Notes: generated by a model not told the origin, from the sequence alone. 64,000 nt of DNA from Chinchilla lanigera (GCF_000276665.1 NW_004955418.1:4997714-5061713); one strand, 5' to 3'; positions 25,475 to 37,298 are shown, counted from the stretch's first letter. A program made the numbers and translations.

Positions 25475-27500
25475 TGTACGAACTGGGGCCTTTGACTGTG
25501 CTAAAACTCTTGAAACTCTTCCCATCGCAAATGGCGGGATTCAAGAGACGGTGGCCTGGTCTTTTGCCTAATGTAGTCTTTACTGAATTATAAAACCTTA
25601 TCATTATTACATTTCAGCGACATAGGCCCAAGGGATTACATTATGACAAGGTTCTACTGAATTTCAAAATAATATAGAGCCCTTTAAAGCTAAAAGTATT
25701 TTAATAATGTCCCTCATTAATTCTTTAACCTCTTATCTGGGTGACAAATATTCCTGAGTTTATGGTTGACAAATTAAACCCTAGAGACAGTCCAGAAATA
25801 GATCCACTGTGAGCTAATGAAAGAAACATTAATGCCTTGTAAAATTATTCTCTCCGAGCTTAGATTAGATCCAACCATTTCACTTATAAGGCTTCATTGT
25901 ATCATTACAGAATTCTAAACTCAATAGGCTCCTACATAAGAAGGGTACATTTCATAATTGCCTTAATGAAGTATCACATGGCTACAATGAAAAAAAAATT
26001 GGAGATTTACATGTCCTTTCCTTCACAATTATTAAATGATTATGTGTAGTTATAATAAGGTTTCCTGAAAACTACATCCATGCTCTTTTCATTTTCCTAA
26101 ATGTTTTTACAAATTAAAATCGTGTGCAGTACTATTTTTATCATAGAGTGCAAGTCTAGATTAATCTTTTGACAAAAACATTTCTAGTCTAACTTCAAAT
26201 AGTTGCTCTTTACGAAACGAGCAGACACGAGATTTCTTGGTCTTGCTGTAGGAGTATCAAGGAACTCTCCTCTCCGACAACCCGGCTGGTGATGCATGTT
26301 ATTTGCCAGACTCAGCCAGAATCTTCCCAGCTCCTTCCCTTCCACCCTCGCCACTCTAGATGAGGTCTCCTTCCTCTTCTCCTACAGTGTGTCACTTGTG
26401 CTGCTAATGTGACAGCTCTGTGACCCTCATACCTCAGGGTACCTTAGCTCTGCCAGAACTTCTACTAGATAAGGAGCAGGAGCTCAGTACAGGTACCCTG
26501 CCAAAATGACAAATTGAGCTAATGTTTATTGATGGAAAGCACAAGGCAACACTGAAAACTGACTGCTTTCGGTCTCTATTAAAGGTACCCCATAAATTCA
26601 ATGAGGATGAATTTGAAGATTGTACTTAAGAAAATAGATTTTTTAACTTCAAAATAATCTTATTAACTGCACTTAGAAAATCCATTTAGGAAGTCAAAAT
26701 AAATGAGTGAGTCAAACCTTTACTTATTTATTTTTTAATGTGGTGCTGGGTCAGCTGTGACAACCCAAGAAGGTCAGCTGAAGTGTTTCCAGCTCTTTGT
26801 AACATTAATGCTAAACTTGAAATCCCTTGAAAGTAAAGTGGCTTATTTTCATTTATCAAAAAATTTGGAGTTGGTTCACTCAGCAGCTCAGCATCCTTAG
26901 AGACCTGGGCCCTACTCTTTCTTCACTCAGGCTTTATTCAGTGGACTTTTGTTCTCCACTTTGGCCATGCAAAGTTTCAGATGGTCGCAACAGCTCCAGC
27001 ATCATCACTTCTTTGACCACTGCTGTGTGAGGGCGAGATGCTTTCCCGTTTTTTAAGAGGAAGGAAGGAGGTCTCTCTCAGAAAGCCTCAGTTAACTTCC
27101 CATGACAACTCATTGGCCAGAACTGTGTCATGTGTTAATTCCTAAATCAATCACTTAGTCTCGAGAAGAAAATTGTCAGAAACAATTCAGACTAATCAAG
27201 ATTCACCCCCTGAGGTTCATGGCTACCTGATACTTGAAAAATCAGAGTTTTATTAAAAAGAAAGATGGAAGGGCCACTGCCCTTGGTTGGGTGGTTGCAG
27301 CATCTTCTATCAGGTAATGTCCTTTAGGAGGATGAAGAATACAGCTTGCAATGGTTGTATGCTTGTTTCTGACTGTGAGAGGATTTTGAAAAGGGAAATA
27401 AGAGGAACAAATAAATACAATTAAGGTATCAGGGATTTTACAGCCTTTTATTCTGAAATTATAATTTCAGTGTTTCATCATTTGCATGTGTTAAACATAT
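25475..27500. other. Intergenic, no feature recognised
   Basis: AT-rich DNA with only short open frames and no repeat that I can name with confidence. Confidence 0.45.
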
Positions 27501-27504
27501 TATC

Positions 27505-28140
27505 ATTCGTTGGACATATAGTTCCTGAACTCCTCCTATTTCAAGGTGAGACTACAACTCTGAACAAGACGGTGGGGCTCTTGCCCTCAGAGAAGCTTAC
27601 ATTGTAGTGAGAGTGTCATCCCACCTGTATTTCTGGTTTGGCTGTACTATGAGGGGAAGGAGCCAGGTAGGAAGGTATTTCAGGGTAGAAGACAAGGAGC
27701 AGAAGTTGCGTGTGATAAATTGGCTACTCAAGTGGGATTCTTGTTTGGGCCAAGACCAGAAACACAAAGGGGAGTCTGCCATCGGGAAATAAGAGCAGAG
27801 CCTGGGAAGCAGAGGGAGCGAAGGTCCTAAAAGGAGCAATGTTAGAGACCTTCATAAACCTAGACAGCAGCAGCAAGGAGAACAGTAGAAAACATGCTGC
27901 CTTGGACTGAGGGGATTTCTTAAACACATACAATAAAAGACAGGACCCAGAGCAGGTAGGCTTTTTGAATATGGTCCAAGTTTGCAAGACACTTCCAGTG
28001 AAATGGGAAATGGATTTTCAACAGGGAAGAAGCTTTCTCTGTTTCCTTTTAGAAGCTCCGTCTGGCTTCTGTGTGAAAAGAGAAACTAAGCGGGCAGGGC
28101 TGGAGGTGAGCAGCCCTTAGGAGACAAAGGCGGCAGTACA
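27505..28140 (+). repeat. Possible ancient L2-type interspersed repeat
   Basis: 'gactacaactctgaacaaga' and 'cttgccctcagagaagctta' followed by purine-rich sequence resemble an old mammalian repeat. A similar text recurs near 54,860-55,960. Family not assigned. Confidence 0.35.
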
Positions 28141-28444
28141 GATACAGTTTGCTTGGAATTGAATGTTGATAGATTTTTTTTCCTTTCTGGCAGTGGAGAC
28201 TGTAGAGTTCCTGACTTAATTGTTCAGAGTTATTTAGAAAAGCTCAGCAAGAAAACAGAGAGACCTACTTTCTGGGAAGGGTCCTGGGGTCTTAGGTTCT
28301 AACAAGTGTCCAGGTAATATTTCTGGTCTCCACACGTGGAGCAGCACATTTCTAGCAAATTTTGACTTCCACTTCCATTTTCAATTGTGTGGTGTTCTCT
28401 CTTACACATCACATGTTCCAGAGAGGTGCTCTCGCCCCGTAATC

Positions 28445-28612
28445 ACACGCTGCTATTTAAACTGAACCATGATAAAATTGAGTTCCTTAGTTGCACTGGC
28501 CACATTTCAAGCGTTCAAGACATGCGTCTAGTGGCTCCCATGCTCGGTAGTCCATGTACATATGGAAATTTTCCTTTACCAAACAGTCTTATTGGACAGC
28601 TCTGCTTCAGAC
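28445..28612. repeat. Possible hAT-type DNA transposon fossil
   Basis: 'ttgagttccttagttgcact', 'ggccacatttcaagcgttca' and 'tcttattggacagctctgc' follow the order of a common mammalian nonautonomous DNA element. Confidence 0.45.
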
Positions 28613-29059
28613 AGAAGAAACTATTTCCAGTTCCTTAGGTTGTGCTAAACATGTCACCATGTTTTCCTTATTCTTATTTTTAATGGGGATGTATACTGTT
28701 TACACTTGCTAAAATCAAATTAATCTTTTAAGAATTACGTGAAGTTTAACTTTTAAATAGGACTTTCCTACACATCAAACTAGGTGTGCTAGAAAGCTCA
28801 TTGCTTCCTTTAAGATTAAATTATGCATTTGGTTTTCCTCAGAAACATATTTCTACTGTATTCTGCCTGCTAATCATCTAAAGTATCCAAATCCCATCCC
28901 TCTGGCAGAGGGGTCCCATTGTACTTGAGTTAGGGGTGGGGCAGGCACTGTGGTACTCCTCGGGCATTTGTCCATGTGAGTCAGTTTAACATACTCTCTA
29001 TGTCTTAGCCACGATCATTAGTACATGAGCCAGGTAAGAGCTAATGACATCCCTCAGGA

Positions 29060-29380
29060 CATCTGCTGAAAAATGTTAGACAAAGGTGATCTTTCCACTG
29101 CGGTCTGTAGATATGTGGACACAAGCCTACATTTTCTGGTGGCCATCTTGCCATGAAGCGGGCAGACCTTGCTGAGAACGAGGGCAACTCAGGAGAAAGC
29201 AAAGCCAAGATGTAGCCACATCCTGGATGACACCTCATATGCGGGTGTAGCTGAATCTTGAGTGCTCTCCACCTTCGAATGTGAGTTCCTGGGGATGACT
29301 TCCTATTTTTGCTTAAGTCAGTTTGGACTGATGAATTTTTGCCTATTATAACCTCTTTTAAGGCACATGTGCCGTGCTTA
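29060..29380 (+). repeat. Possible ERVL-type LTR fragment
   Basis: 'tggccatcttgccatgaagc', 'gtagccacatcctggatgac' and 'tttgcttaagtcagtttgga' resemble the 3' half of an ancient ERVL LTR. Family not assigned. Confidence 0.35.
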
Positions 29381-30249
29381 GACACATGGTAGCAAGATGG
29401 TACCTGCTAATTCTCTTATTTTCTGATCCATCTGTTCAAAATCATGATTACTCTTAGTTGGTTTTATATCACAGGTCTGTAGGATGCATTATGATCATAT
29501 GCTCACCTAAACTTTTTGTCAATTTTAATATGCCATTATAATATACTGATACATTTTATGTAGACAAAAAGTTTACGTTATTGTATTTCCCAATGAAATT
29601 TCCTTTTATCAATTTTTCTAAATGTTTACATTTCTGCGTATACACATTTTAAATTGGTTACTCTACCCACTAAGTCATACAAAACATGCCCAAACTTCCT
29701 ATGTGGCATCTAGTTAACTCCATGTTTGGACCTCCAGGATCTTGGTCTTTCACCCTCCCCCACTGCCCAGGCTTGAAGCAATTTGCTAAAGCTGCAACAG
29801 CTGTGTACAGCAGGGGCCATAGGGTTAGGTGGAGGAGTGACCCGAGATTCCATTCTTCCCACCTGCCTCACCTTCTGGATCAGCCTACATGTCTTTGCTT
29901 ATACCTTTCCTTATCTTTGTCCAGATCATACTGTACATGAACTCTGACCACAAACCCCTTCCTCCTGACTTGCTGAGAAAGGCTCTCTGGGCACAGCAGC
30001 GGGCTAGGTTCCTAGTCTCCAATCCCTAAATGCCCCAAACTCAGATAAGTCTCACCACTGTGCTTCTGCTACCAGCTCTCTAGAAAAACATTTTCACGTT
30101 AGAACTGGGCTAAGGAAGGAATAATTCATTCACAAAGGAACAAATAATAGGTCCTCACTACTCCACCCTAATCCTTGGTTATGTTTTAATAAACGTTTTA
30201 ATATATCTGTTCACAAATTAGGATTAAGAACTACTCTAGAGGACCGTGC
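29381..30249. other. Intergenic, immediately downstream of MAN2A1
   Basis: No gene, RNA or repeat recognised. Confidence 0.45.
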
Positions 30250-30266
30250 ACAGGGTAAGATTATCT

Positions 30267-30272
30267 TTTATT
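30267..30272 (-). terminator. MAN2A1: Candidate distal poly(A) signal of MAN2A1
   Basis: A canonical AATAAA lies on the minus strand about 2.59 kb beyond the stop codon, followed by G/T-containing sequence (GTGCACGGT) that could act as the downstream element. Cleavage would be expected near 30,245-30,255. Confidence 0.4.
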
Positions 30273-32790
30273 AGAGATCTTATATTACATATTCCCAAAA
30301 AGATATAAAATCTTCCAAGAGAAAATATCAAAACCTGTTGATTTCAAGGTGAGCAAAATAATCAAAATGAAAGTAAACATTTGCTTCTAGACAAAGGAAC
30401 GTGAAAACATTTCAGCGCAGGTACAACAGAGACATGGGAAGATAATTACAATGTTTTACAACGTATTTTACAGTATTTTATTTTAATCAGTACTTGCAGA
30501 AAACAAGGATGCTGAGTTCTTCAACAATGCAGTTATAGCTGCAAATTAAAATTTCAACAAGGAAGGGGGGTGAGAGAGCAAACGCAGTGAACTGCTTAGT
30601 CAACTGAACATCTGCAACAATAAATGTAATAAACCTAACCAAATATGCCACTGAGATCACAAAAGAGGATATGGTTTAAATGTGGGCTGGAGACACTTAA
30701 ATTATTCAGTCAGTTCTTGACCACAACCCAAAGCAAAAGCATCCTCTCTTCATTTCCCTGATGAAGTATTTTAAAAATAACCTTAGAAAACAGAAACTTG
30801 CTGGTTAAAGAGAATTTCTGCTTCACCTATGCACAGCTGGTGATGACACAAAGCCTAAAACCTGGACGAACGGGACATGATCCATCTCAAACAGCCGAGA
30901 GCGGCAAAACCAGTTATTGCATCAGATTTTTTATTTCATTTGATCAGAATTTCCAGTGATTAAGCACACACACTTAACCACAGAACACAGTAAACTCCCA
31001 CAGGAAGGTATACATTTAAGATGCAACAAAAATACCGATCTTATTCCTGGGATTTGCTTCTGGCAATCCTAATGTCTGTAGATGTCTACAAAAAGGAAGT
31101 GGTTTTCGATGTTCTATTTTTCAATTGTTTATCCCCGCCCCAAAATGAGGAAGGAAACATGTTTATTGCATGAAATTACCCTCTTGTAATACTTTTACCA
31201 ACACTAGTATTGTTTCCTTAATTATTAAAGGCAGAGAAATTTATAAATTTAACAAAACAGTGTAAAATTAGGAGCTGCATCTTGAGTGAAAATCCAAATG
31301 ATACACAGACATGATGAAACAGAAATGGCCTTCACTTCTATCTAAGGATGTCAGAATGACAAGAGGTAAGAGGAAGATTAAAGTCAGATATTACTAAATC
31401 TAATAACATGACTTCAAAACTGTACATAGTCGAAGAATCCCTTCCACGTTGAAAGTGGATATTATAAATGCTGCTAATGTTGCTGTTATTTTAATATTAA
31501 GGAAACAATGATCCCAGATAAATTTTATTAGAAGTACTGTAAGGGCACACGGCCTTAGCACAACACTTGGAGGTTAGAACACACGAAAGTTTGGAACTGA
31601 CTGAACAAATGTACTTAATAAGGTACATTATGATAAGCTACAGGTACGTTGATTTCAAAACAGGGTCTATTTTAAAGCATTCTCTTTTCAATACCGTTAA
31701 CTACTGTGGAGTGGAAACAGTATCTGGATTTTGCATGTTACAAAATCCTTGTTTCAAGTTGCAGTTTCCTTGGCAGCAGCATATTGTAATTAACAATATT
31801 TTTCTTCCTTGTTTTGTTTTCTGACATTTCAGTACATTCAAATAGTCAAAATGTTTAGAGTAACACCACTGCAAGTTTAATGAAACAGATCAGAATGTGG
31901 CCAGCATTGTCAGGCGAAAATTACACAACTGATATATCGTAGAAAGTACCTACCCCTGCCCCGACCTCCCATATTCCCCCTTTCCCAAACAGTAATATGG
32001 ACACCAAAAGATTTAACAAGACTTATAAAAAAATAAGGCACATTTATTTTGATATGGTAATTTTAAAATAGAAAACCCCATCTCAGAACACCTGTATTCA
32101 AATGAGCTATGTAAAAAGACACCTTGTGGTACCTAAAATAGGTGTATGGTACCTATGGAATTGCTTCTTCTATGTTAGTGACAATGGAATAAATTGCACC
32201 TATCCCACACTGTCAAGTAATCAAAATATGTCTCTTTTTTTTTTTCTACTGTTGAATGATTCAAAATCAGTTATATCTGGAAATACAAGGGAAGAGTCAA
32301 GAGGCTCATTAGAAAAAAGATGTGAAAATCAACTACGTTTATCATAAGGGCTGAGGGATTGCACTTTTCCACATGCTTCAATACACGACATTTCTGTAAC
32401 TTGTCTGCATGATTGCAACCATTTTGGCCATGAGCTATTTACCCACCAACCTGTTATTCAATTTTGGTCCAATGGGTACTTTTGTTAAACTAATGAAGGA
32501 TCAGAAACACAAGTACTTATAATGATCTCTTTACAACCCCCAACACAAACATAATTAGTTAGCATTTAACCTGAGATACAATCTGTTGAGAGGTCGTCTT
32601 TAAACATTTCTTCATTCGTTGCATCAATTCACACTGATAGTGGTAGTTCATGGGAGGAACTTAAAAAAAGGAAAAGAAAAAGAATCCTGGTTGATAGCAT
32701 GGCTTTTTTTTTTCTTTCTTAACTGGTTAAAAAAAAAAAAATCACTAATTCATGTTCTCACAGTAGTCAGAAGCTAAAATAATGTGCTTC

Positions 32791-32796
32791 TTTATT
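32791..32796 (-). terminator. MAN2A1: Candidate proximal poly(A) signal of MAN2A1
   Basis: A canonical AATAAA lies on the minus strand about 65 bases after the stop codon. If used it would give a very short 3' UTR. No strong GU-rich element follows, so it is an alternative site at best. Confidence 0.25.
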
Positions 32797-32858
32797 GCAC
32801 GTCAAACCAAGAAAGTTATAAAAGCCAATGCTTCTCAGCTGAAATCTGAAAGTCAGGT

Positions 32859-33011
32859 TCACCTCAACCGGATTCGGAATGTGCTGATCTCCATAGGACT
32901 CAAGCTGATCTCACTTATATTTTGGGCGTCTGGAGGTGAATGCATCAAGGATAATGATGAAGGTGTGAGACTTTCAATAGTAAACTTGTTAAAAATTTTC
33001 TGTACCAATAT
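32859..33011 (-). CDS. MAN2A1: MAN2A1 terminal coding exon with stop codon
   Basis: The coding part of the last exon has 50 codons and a TGA stop at 32861-32859. It reads ILVQKIFNKFTIESLTPSSL, then SLMHSPPDAQNISEISLSPM and ends EISTFRIRLR. It matches the MAN2A1 C-terminus, including the near-terminal STFRI string. An N-glycosylation sequon (NIS) sits about 20 residues from the end. The acceptor is a T-rich tract ending tttttag|ATA. The 3' UTR continues toward lower coordinates. Confidence 0.95.
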   Translation of the reverse strand: MLVQKIFNKFTIESLTPSSLSLMHSPPDAQNISEISLSPMEISTFRIRLR

Positions 33012-34609
33012 CTAAAAAATGACAAAAAGAGTATGTATTTAGATAAATTCTGAAGCAAGATTAGTAACACATCTATACATTTAAAAAACCAGTATGAGAA
33101 GGAATAAAACAGTATGTTGAAGTTCCTTTGTAAATATTAATAAGGACAGAGCAGTTAATAATGTACAGACTCACTCAAATATAAAGACTACCCTGGAGGG
33201 AAACAGGAAACTGATATAGGCCATTGGTAACTTATGTTGAATTTTTTCTGTAATGCTTGTAAATTTTATCCTGCCCCAGGGTTACTTTTTCAACAAAAGA
33301 AAGGATATGGACACATCAACAAGCTTTAAAAGTCCTTAGACCCTTTCAGTCAATACCACTAATAATGGTGGTTTTCAGCCATTCCTTCCTGTTTCAACAA
33401 TTAAAAGATAGGACATAGGCCCTTCTTATTCTAAAGGCTCGTGATATTTTAGAGTCCTACTCTATAGGCAGAAGGGCATTTGGAAAACACATCACTCACC
33501 ACTGCCATATTATCCTAATATGTCTCTCTGTATCATATAACTTCCTTAAAACTAATGCCTGAATGCTTCAAAAACCTCAAGGTCTCAATGCTTCAATGCT
33601 TACAAGAAAGTGTACTCAGATCATTAATAATAAGGTAGAGAACAAATATAATGAAAACAATTCCATGGAAGACGGGGTAAAAATAACAGGGAAGCTAAAC
33701 TATCCAAGACTGGGGCCCTTATCGATTCTCTCTTCCTTTCAGACCTTACATACATGTTCTTTGCACAGCTGGGTCAGCATCGATGCAGCCTGGCCTTTGG
33801 TGCATCTGTTGCATTTTAGAGGGAAGCTGGGCCAGCTGAGGTGTCTGGTGGGGCAGACCTGTCTATGGCTCAAACCAGCCTGGCTGCTGCTCTAAGCCAC
33901 AGCTTGCTCGGTGGCAGAGTCAGGAGACTGGAGATTTGTTTCCTTCCAACGAGAGGCTTGATGAAAATGCCAGCAAGACCAACTTGTACGGAAACCAAAA
34001 ATAGGCAGCCAGCCAGTAGTGTTCAGATGGAGGATCTGTTTGGCCTGCACAGCTTGACTCATATGCAAATCTGAATTAATCAGAAAACCTAGACATACAT
34101 TTATTTCCCAAAAGGAATCAACTGATTGGAACTCTGTACACCTGCCCCTGTCGTCATGATCAATTACCATATTGACCACCGTCTCCATGATTATGCCATC
34201 ACTTCCTCATTACTGTATTAGTCATAAACTGGTCAAGCTTGCCAGTCTCTGCAGGACTTGGGTTTACTGCAGCTGAACGAGGTGATAGGTGAGGATGTGC
34301 GACCCAGGAAGGAGGAAATGAGGAGGGAAGAACACGCTCTGTACTAGTGATGGAGAGCCAAACAAGAGCACACTCAAAAGTGTGCAGGGTCCAGCCTTGC
34401 ATTTTAACGTAGACAGGCAAAGGAGAAAGAAGGTGGAGCAAATGCTGTCTTTCTTTTAATGCTTTCTTAAGATGGGGAGATTTAAGCTAGTGGTCAGGCA
34501 AGGGAAATGTCAGTGAAGAGGCAATGAAAGTGTATTTGTTGGATTATTTGCAGAACATGAGGATTTTAAAGCACACTAACTTGACCATAAAAATAACCTC
34601 TCAACTTAC
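33012..34609 (-). other. MAN2A1: MAN2A1 last intron
   Basis: This 1.6-kb intron is bounded by gtaagt and tttttag on the minus strand. No confident repeat or RNA gene is visible. Open frames near 33,563-34,188 on both strands resemble no family I recognise. Confidence 0.85.
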
Positions 34610-34720
34610 CTTTCCCTGAGTAGTAGAACAAAGCAGCCCCATGTCTCTGCTAGCGAACTGGCAATCAAACCCCTTCCTGTGGAGGATCAAGGCTGCCTCA
34701 TCAGAATATCCACTGCCCAC
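34610..34720 (-). CDS. MAN2A1: MAN2A1 coding exon, second from the end
   Basis: This 111-bp exon of exactly 37 codons reads VGSGYSDEAALILHRKG, then FDCQFASRDMGLLCSTTQGK. EAALILHRKGFDC and CSTTQGK are conserved in MAN2A1. The acceptor is tttgcag|GTG and the donor AAG|gtaagt, close to the ideal consensus. Both boundaries are phase 0, so skipping the exon would preserve frame and delete 37 residues. Confidence 0.95.
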
Positions 34721-35066
34721 CTGCAAATGAACAGAATAGCAACACCACACAGCAACATTAGAGCAAGTATTTCTGGTACTGCACACACCATGGTCTTGAC
34801 GTCGGTATTCCCAGACCGCGTTCGTTTAGCAATGAAGTCAGGCAAATTCATTTCTTTCCAGGTTCAGTGTTTATTCCACCCTTCTACCTACTACACACCC
34901 TCCCTCCATCCGCACTGAGCAGTGAGACTAAGTGCCAAGGTCACTGGTTAAGCTACCTCGTGCCTTTGTTTCCCTCATAGTCCTAATGCCTTAGGTTTCC
35001 TTCCGTTGACGTATTATATGTTCACCAAAGTTCTTATATGTTTTATCAAAGTTTCTTCAAAGAGAG

Positions 35067-35428
35067 TATCTTGGTTATTTTTTTCTCGTTGCTGGGACAA
35101 AATACCTGACGCCCAAAATGAAGGAAGGAAAGGTTTATTTTGCTTACAGTTTGTGGAGGTTTTAGTCTATACTTGGCAGATTACAGGGCAGACTGGCACA
35201 TGGCAGAGAGCTACAGCTCAGGGTGTCTGAACACAGCAAAAGCAACAAGCACACACCAGGAGGAATCAGGGAGGAATGGCCTCAAGCACCCTTTTCTTCT
35301 CCCTTACATATGTAAACTATCCACCCCAGGGCGGGTGCAGCTCTCACACCCACAAGCAATCAAACCCTAAAAGCCTGCCCCACGACCGCATGAGGCTTTG
35401 GGGGGGCACACAGACACAAACCATAACA
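35067..35428 (-). repeat. 3' LTR of MaLR provirus
   Basis: A 362-bp LTR. Sense strand begins tgttatggtttgtgtctg, includes gcaaaataaacc with an AATAAA signal, and ends aataaccaagata. It differs from its partner LTR at about 18 positions plus short indels, judged by eye. Confidence 0.9.
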
Positions 35429-35605
35429 TTCCACCCCTGGCCCCCCAAAGACTCATGCCCATCCCTTTATACAAACAGCATTTAGTCCATCTGCAAGAGT
35501 TGCCAAAGTCCTAACAGTTTTAGCACTGCTGACAAGTTTAAGTCCCAAGTCTCCTCCGAGATGTAAGGCCAACTCTTAGCTGTGAGCCCTTGTACAAATG
35601 AAAAG

Positions 35606-36250
35606 TTAAACACTTTTAACGTTTAATGGCACAAAATAAGCAGTACTATTCCAAAAGGTACAAACAGGGGGACACAGAGCATTGGGACCAAAGCAAGTCC
35701 AAAATCCAGCAGGGCTAATGTTATGTCCTGTAGTTACATGACCAGCACCTGAAGCAATCTGTGGCACATTGTGAGCTCCAAAGGGCTTGCATGAGTCCAC
35801 CCCTGTGGCATTTTTGGTGGTTATAGCTTCCATAGCTTCTCTCTTAGGCCCACTTTGCTCCCTCCTTGCAGCTTTTTTTAGATGATCCACCGTCTTGGCT
35901 TTTCTAAACTTCTGAGGTCTCCAGGGCACCTTTTGCTTCACACTCACAGCCTCACACACTGCCCTCTCAGGGGCACACTGCCTGGCCTCCCAGGCCTTCT
36001 GAAATCTGGGGGGAAGCCTCTTTAACCTCAGAACTCTTGCATTCTCCATGCACCTAAAGCCAGGGCCATGGGGATGATGCCAAGGTCTGCTGCCACCTGG
36101 AGCAGTAGCCAAGCTTTTTTTTTTTTTTGGCCACAGGGGTCGAGTGCCTGGATCACTGGGCACTCTGAATCTAATTTTGAGGAACAAATCTTTTATGCTG
36201 CCGCCATTTTGGAACCTGGTGCAGCTGCCGCTGCCACCATTCTGGAACAT
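35606..36250 (-). CDS. 214-codon open frame in the MaLR internal region
   Basis: An uninterrupted minus-strand frame sits inside the 1.5-kb internal sequence. The product is basic and proline-rich, with a tandem FQNGGS motif at the N-terminus and a C-terminal GFWTCFGPNALCPP string that recalls the 3' part of other MaLR internal sequences. No protease, reverse transcriptase, integrase, zinc knuckle or membrane segment is visible. I know no function for MaLR internal frames, and they are usually degenerate. The frame may simply reflect a young insertion; translation is unproven. Confidence 0.4.
   Translation of the reverse strand: MFQNGGSGSCTRFQNGGSIKDLFLKIRFRVPSDPGTRPLWPKKKKSLATAPGGSRPWHHPHGPGFRCMENARVLRLKRLPPRFQKAWEARQCAPERAVCEAVSVKQKVPWRPQKFRKAKTVDHLKKAARREQSGPKREAMEAITTKNATGVDSCKPFGAHNVPQIASGAGHVTTGHNISPAGFWTCFGPNALCPPVCTFWNSTAYFVPLNVKSV
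36197..36245 (-). promoter_or_regulatory. Two YY1-like motifs in the MaLR internal region
   Basis: The sense strand carries ccaaaatggcggcagc (36197-36212) and a one-step variant ccagaatggtggcagc (36230-36245). The first matches the core AANATGGCGGC of the YY1 consensus. They overlap the beginning of the open frame. Binding is inferred only. Confidence 0.45.
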
Positions 36251-36943
36251 GGCGCTCAGTAGCTTTTATTTTAAAGCAAAGTCTTTTACCTTTGCAGTTT
36301 TGAGGCTGCAAAGGGTGGAGGCTTGCTGTTTTTTGTGATGCCCTCAGGCCATCTTTTTTATTTTCTTGTTTTTTTTTTTAGCAATAGAGATCTCTTTAGC
36401 CTTGTCTTTGTAGTCCATAGCATTATTGGAGCTTTTTTTTGGCCAAACTCACAACATTTTAAATCATCCTGCTGGGCTCTTTGTTTTTGATTTTTAATAT
36501 AAATCTGGCTAAAAGCCCCCAACAATAGTTATGTCACTGTCTTAATGTTTGACTGCCTTGATATTGTTTTTGACAGATTAATTAGTCTGCTGCCACCCTT
36601 AATCTCAGTCTTAGGCAAAGTCTCTGGACATGAGCAAAATGAAGACAAACATTTTGCCAAGCCATAACACACATCCTCTGGAGTCCAACAACCAATGCAG
36701 TCTTTTTTCCCAGCAGAAACCTCCCAAACCTGATCTTTACTGGCAAGATTTTTATTAGCTTTTTGGTCTTTTGAGCTCTGACCAGAATCTCCCAAACAGA
36801 ACAGCTGAAGGCATTCTAGCGCTTTTCTTTTAGAAGACAACTCTAAACCTTTTTAAACACTTTTTACCAGCCATTTTTAAAGGTTCTTGAACCACATGGT
36901 CAGGTACAGTCACAGCAACGACCCCACCCCTGGTACCAAATTC

Positions 36944-37298
36944 TGTCTTGGTTATTTTTTTCTCGTTGCTGGGACAAAATACCTGACGCCCAAAATAAAG
37001 GAAAAAAAGGTTTATTTTGCTTACAGTTTGTAGAGGTTTTAGTCTATACTTGGCAGATTACAAGACAGACTGACACATGACAGAGAGCTACAGCTCAGGG
37101 TGTCTAAACACAGCAAAAGCAACAAGCACACACCAGCAAAAAATGGGAAAAAAATGGCCTCAAGCACCTTTTTCTTCTCCCTTACATATGTAAACTATCC
37201 ACCCCAGGGCAGTTGCAGCTCTCACACCCACAAGCAATCAAACCCTAAAAGCCTGCCCCATGGCCGCATGAGGCTTTGGGGAGACACAAACCATAATA
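36944..37298 (-). repeat. 5' LTR of MaLR provirus
   Basis: A 355-bp LTR, sense strand beginning tattatggtttgtgtctc and ending ataaccaagaca, immediately followed by the primer-binding region. The first dinucleotide is TA instead of TG, a single change from the retroviral consensus end. Confidence 0.9.

Larger units (their letters stand above)
30250..32858 (-). other. MAN2A1: MAN2A1 3' UTR (extent inferred)
   Basis: The sequence directly after the MAN2A1 stop is AT-rich and free of recognisable LINE, LTR or SINE copies for about 2.6 kb. That contrasts with the repeat-dense flanks and fits an exonic 3' UTR. Several AATAAA hexamers occur on the minus strand. The most distal credible one is at 30267-30272. 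The end coordinate is inferred; transcript data would be needed to fix it. Confidence 0.5.
35067..37298 (-). mobile_element. Complete ERVL-MaLR provirus (LTR - internal - LTR)
   Basis: The element runs on the minus strand: 5' LTR 36944-37298, internal region 35429-36943 (about 1.5 kb), 3' LTR 35067-35428. An exact 5-bp duplication, gagag, flanks it (35062-35066 and 37299-37303). Just inside the 5' LTR the sense strand reads gaatttggtaccaggggtgg, the usual ERVL/MaLR primer-binding region. Just before the 3' LTR it reads ggggccaggggtggaa, a polypurine tract. MaLRs are nonautonomous and lack pol, and none is seen. It lies in the 15.6-kb MAN2A1 intron in the same orientation as the gene. Confidence 0.92.

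Noticed and set aside
29041..29385. 114-codon minus-strand frame
   Set aside because: Overlaps an LTR-like fossil; no recognisable protein family or splice context.
36068..36338. Plus-strand 64-codon frames
   Set aside because: Antisense to the MaLR internal region and its longer minus-strand frame.
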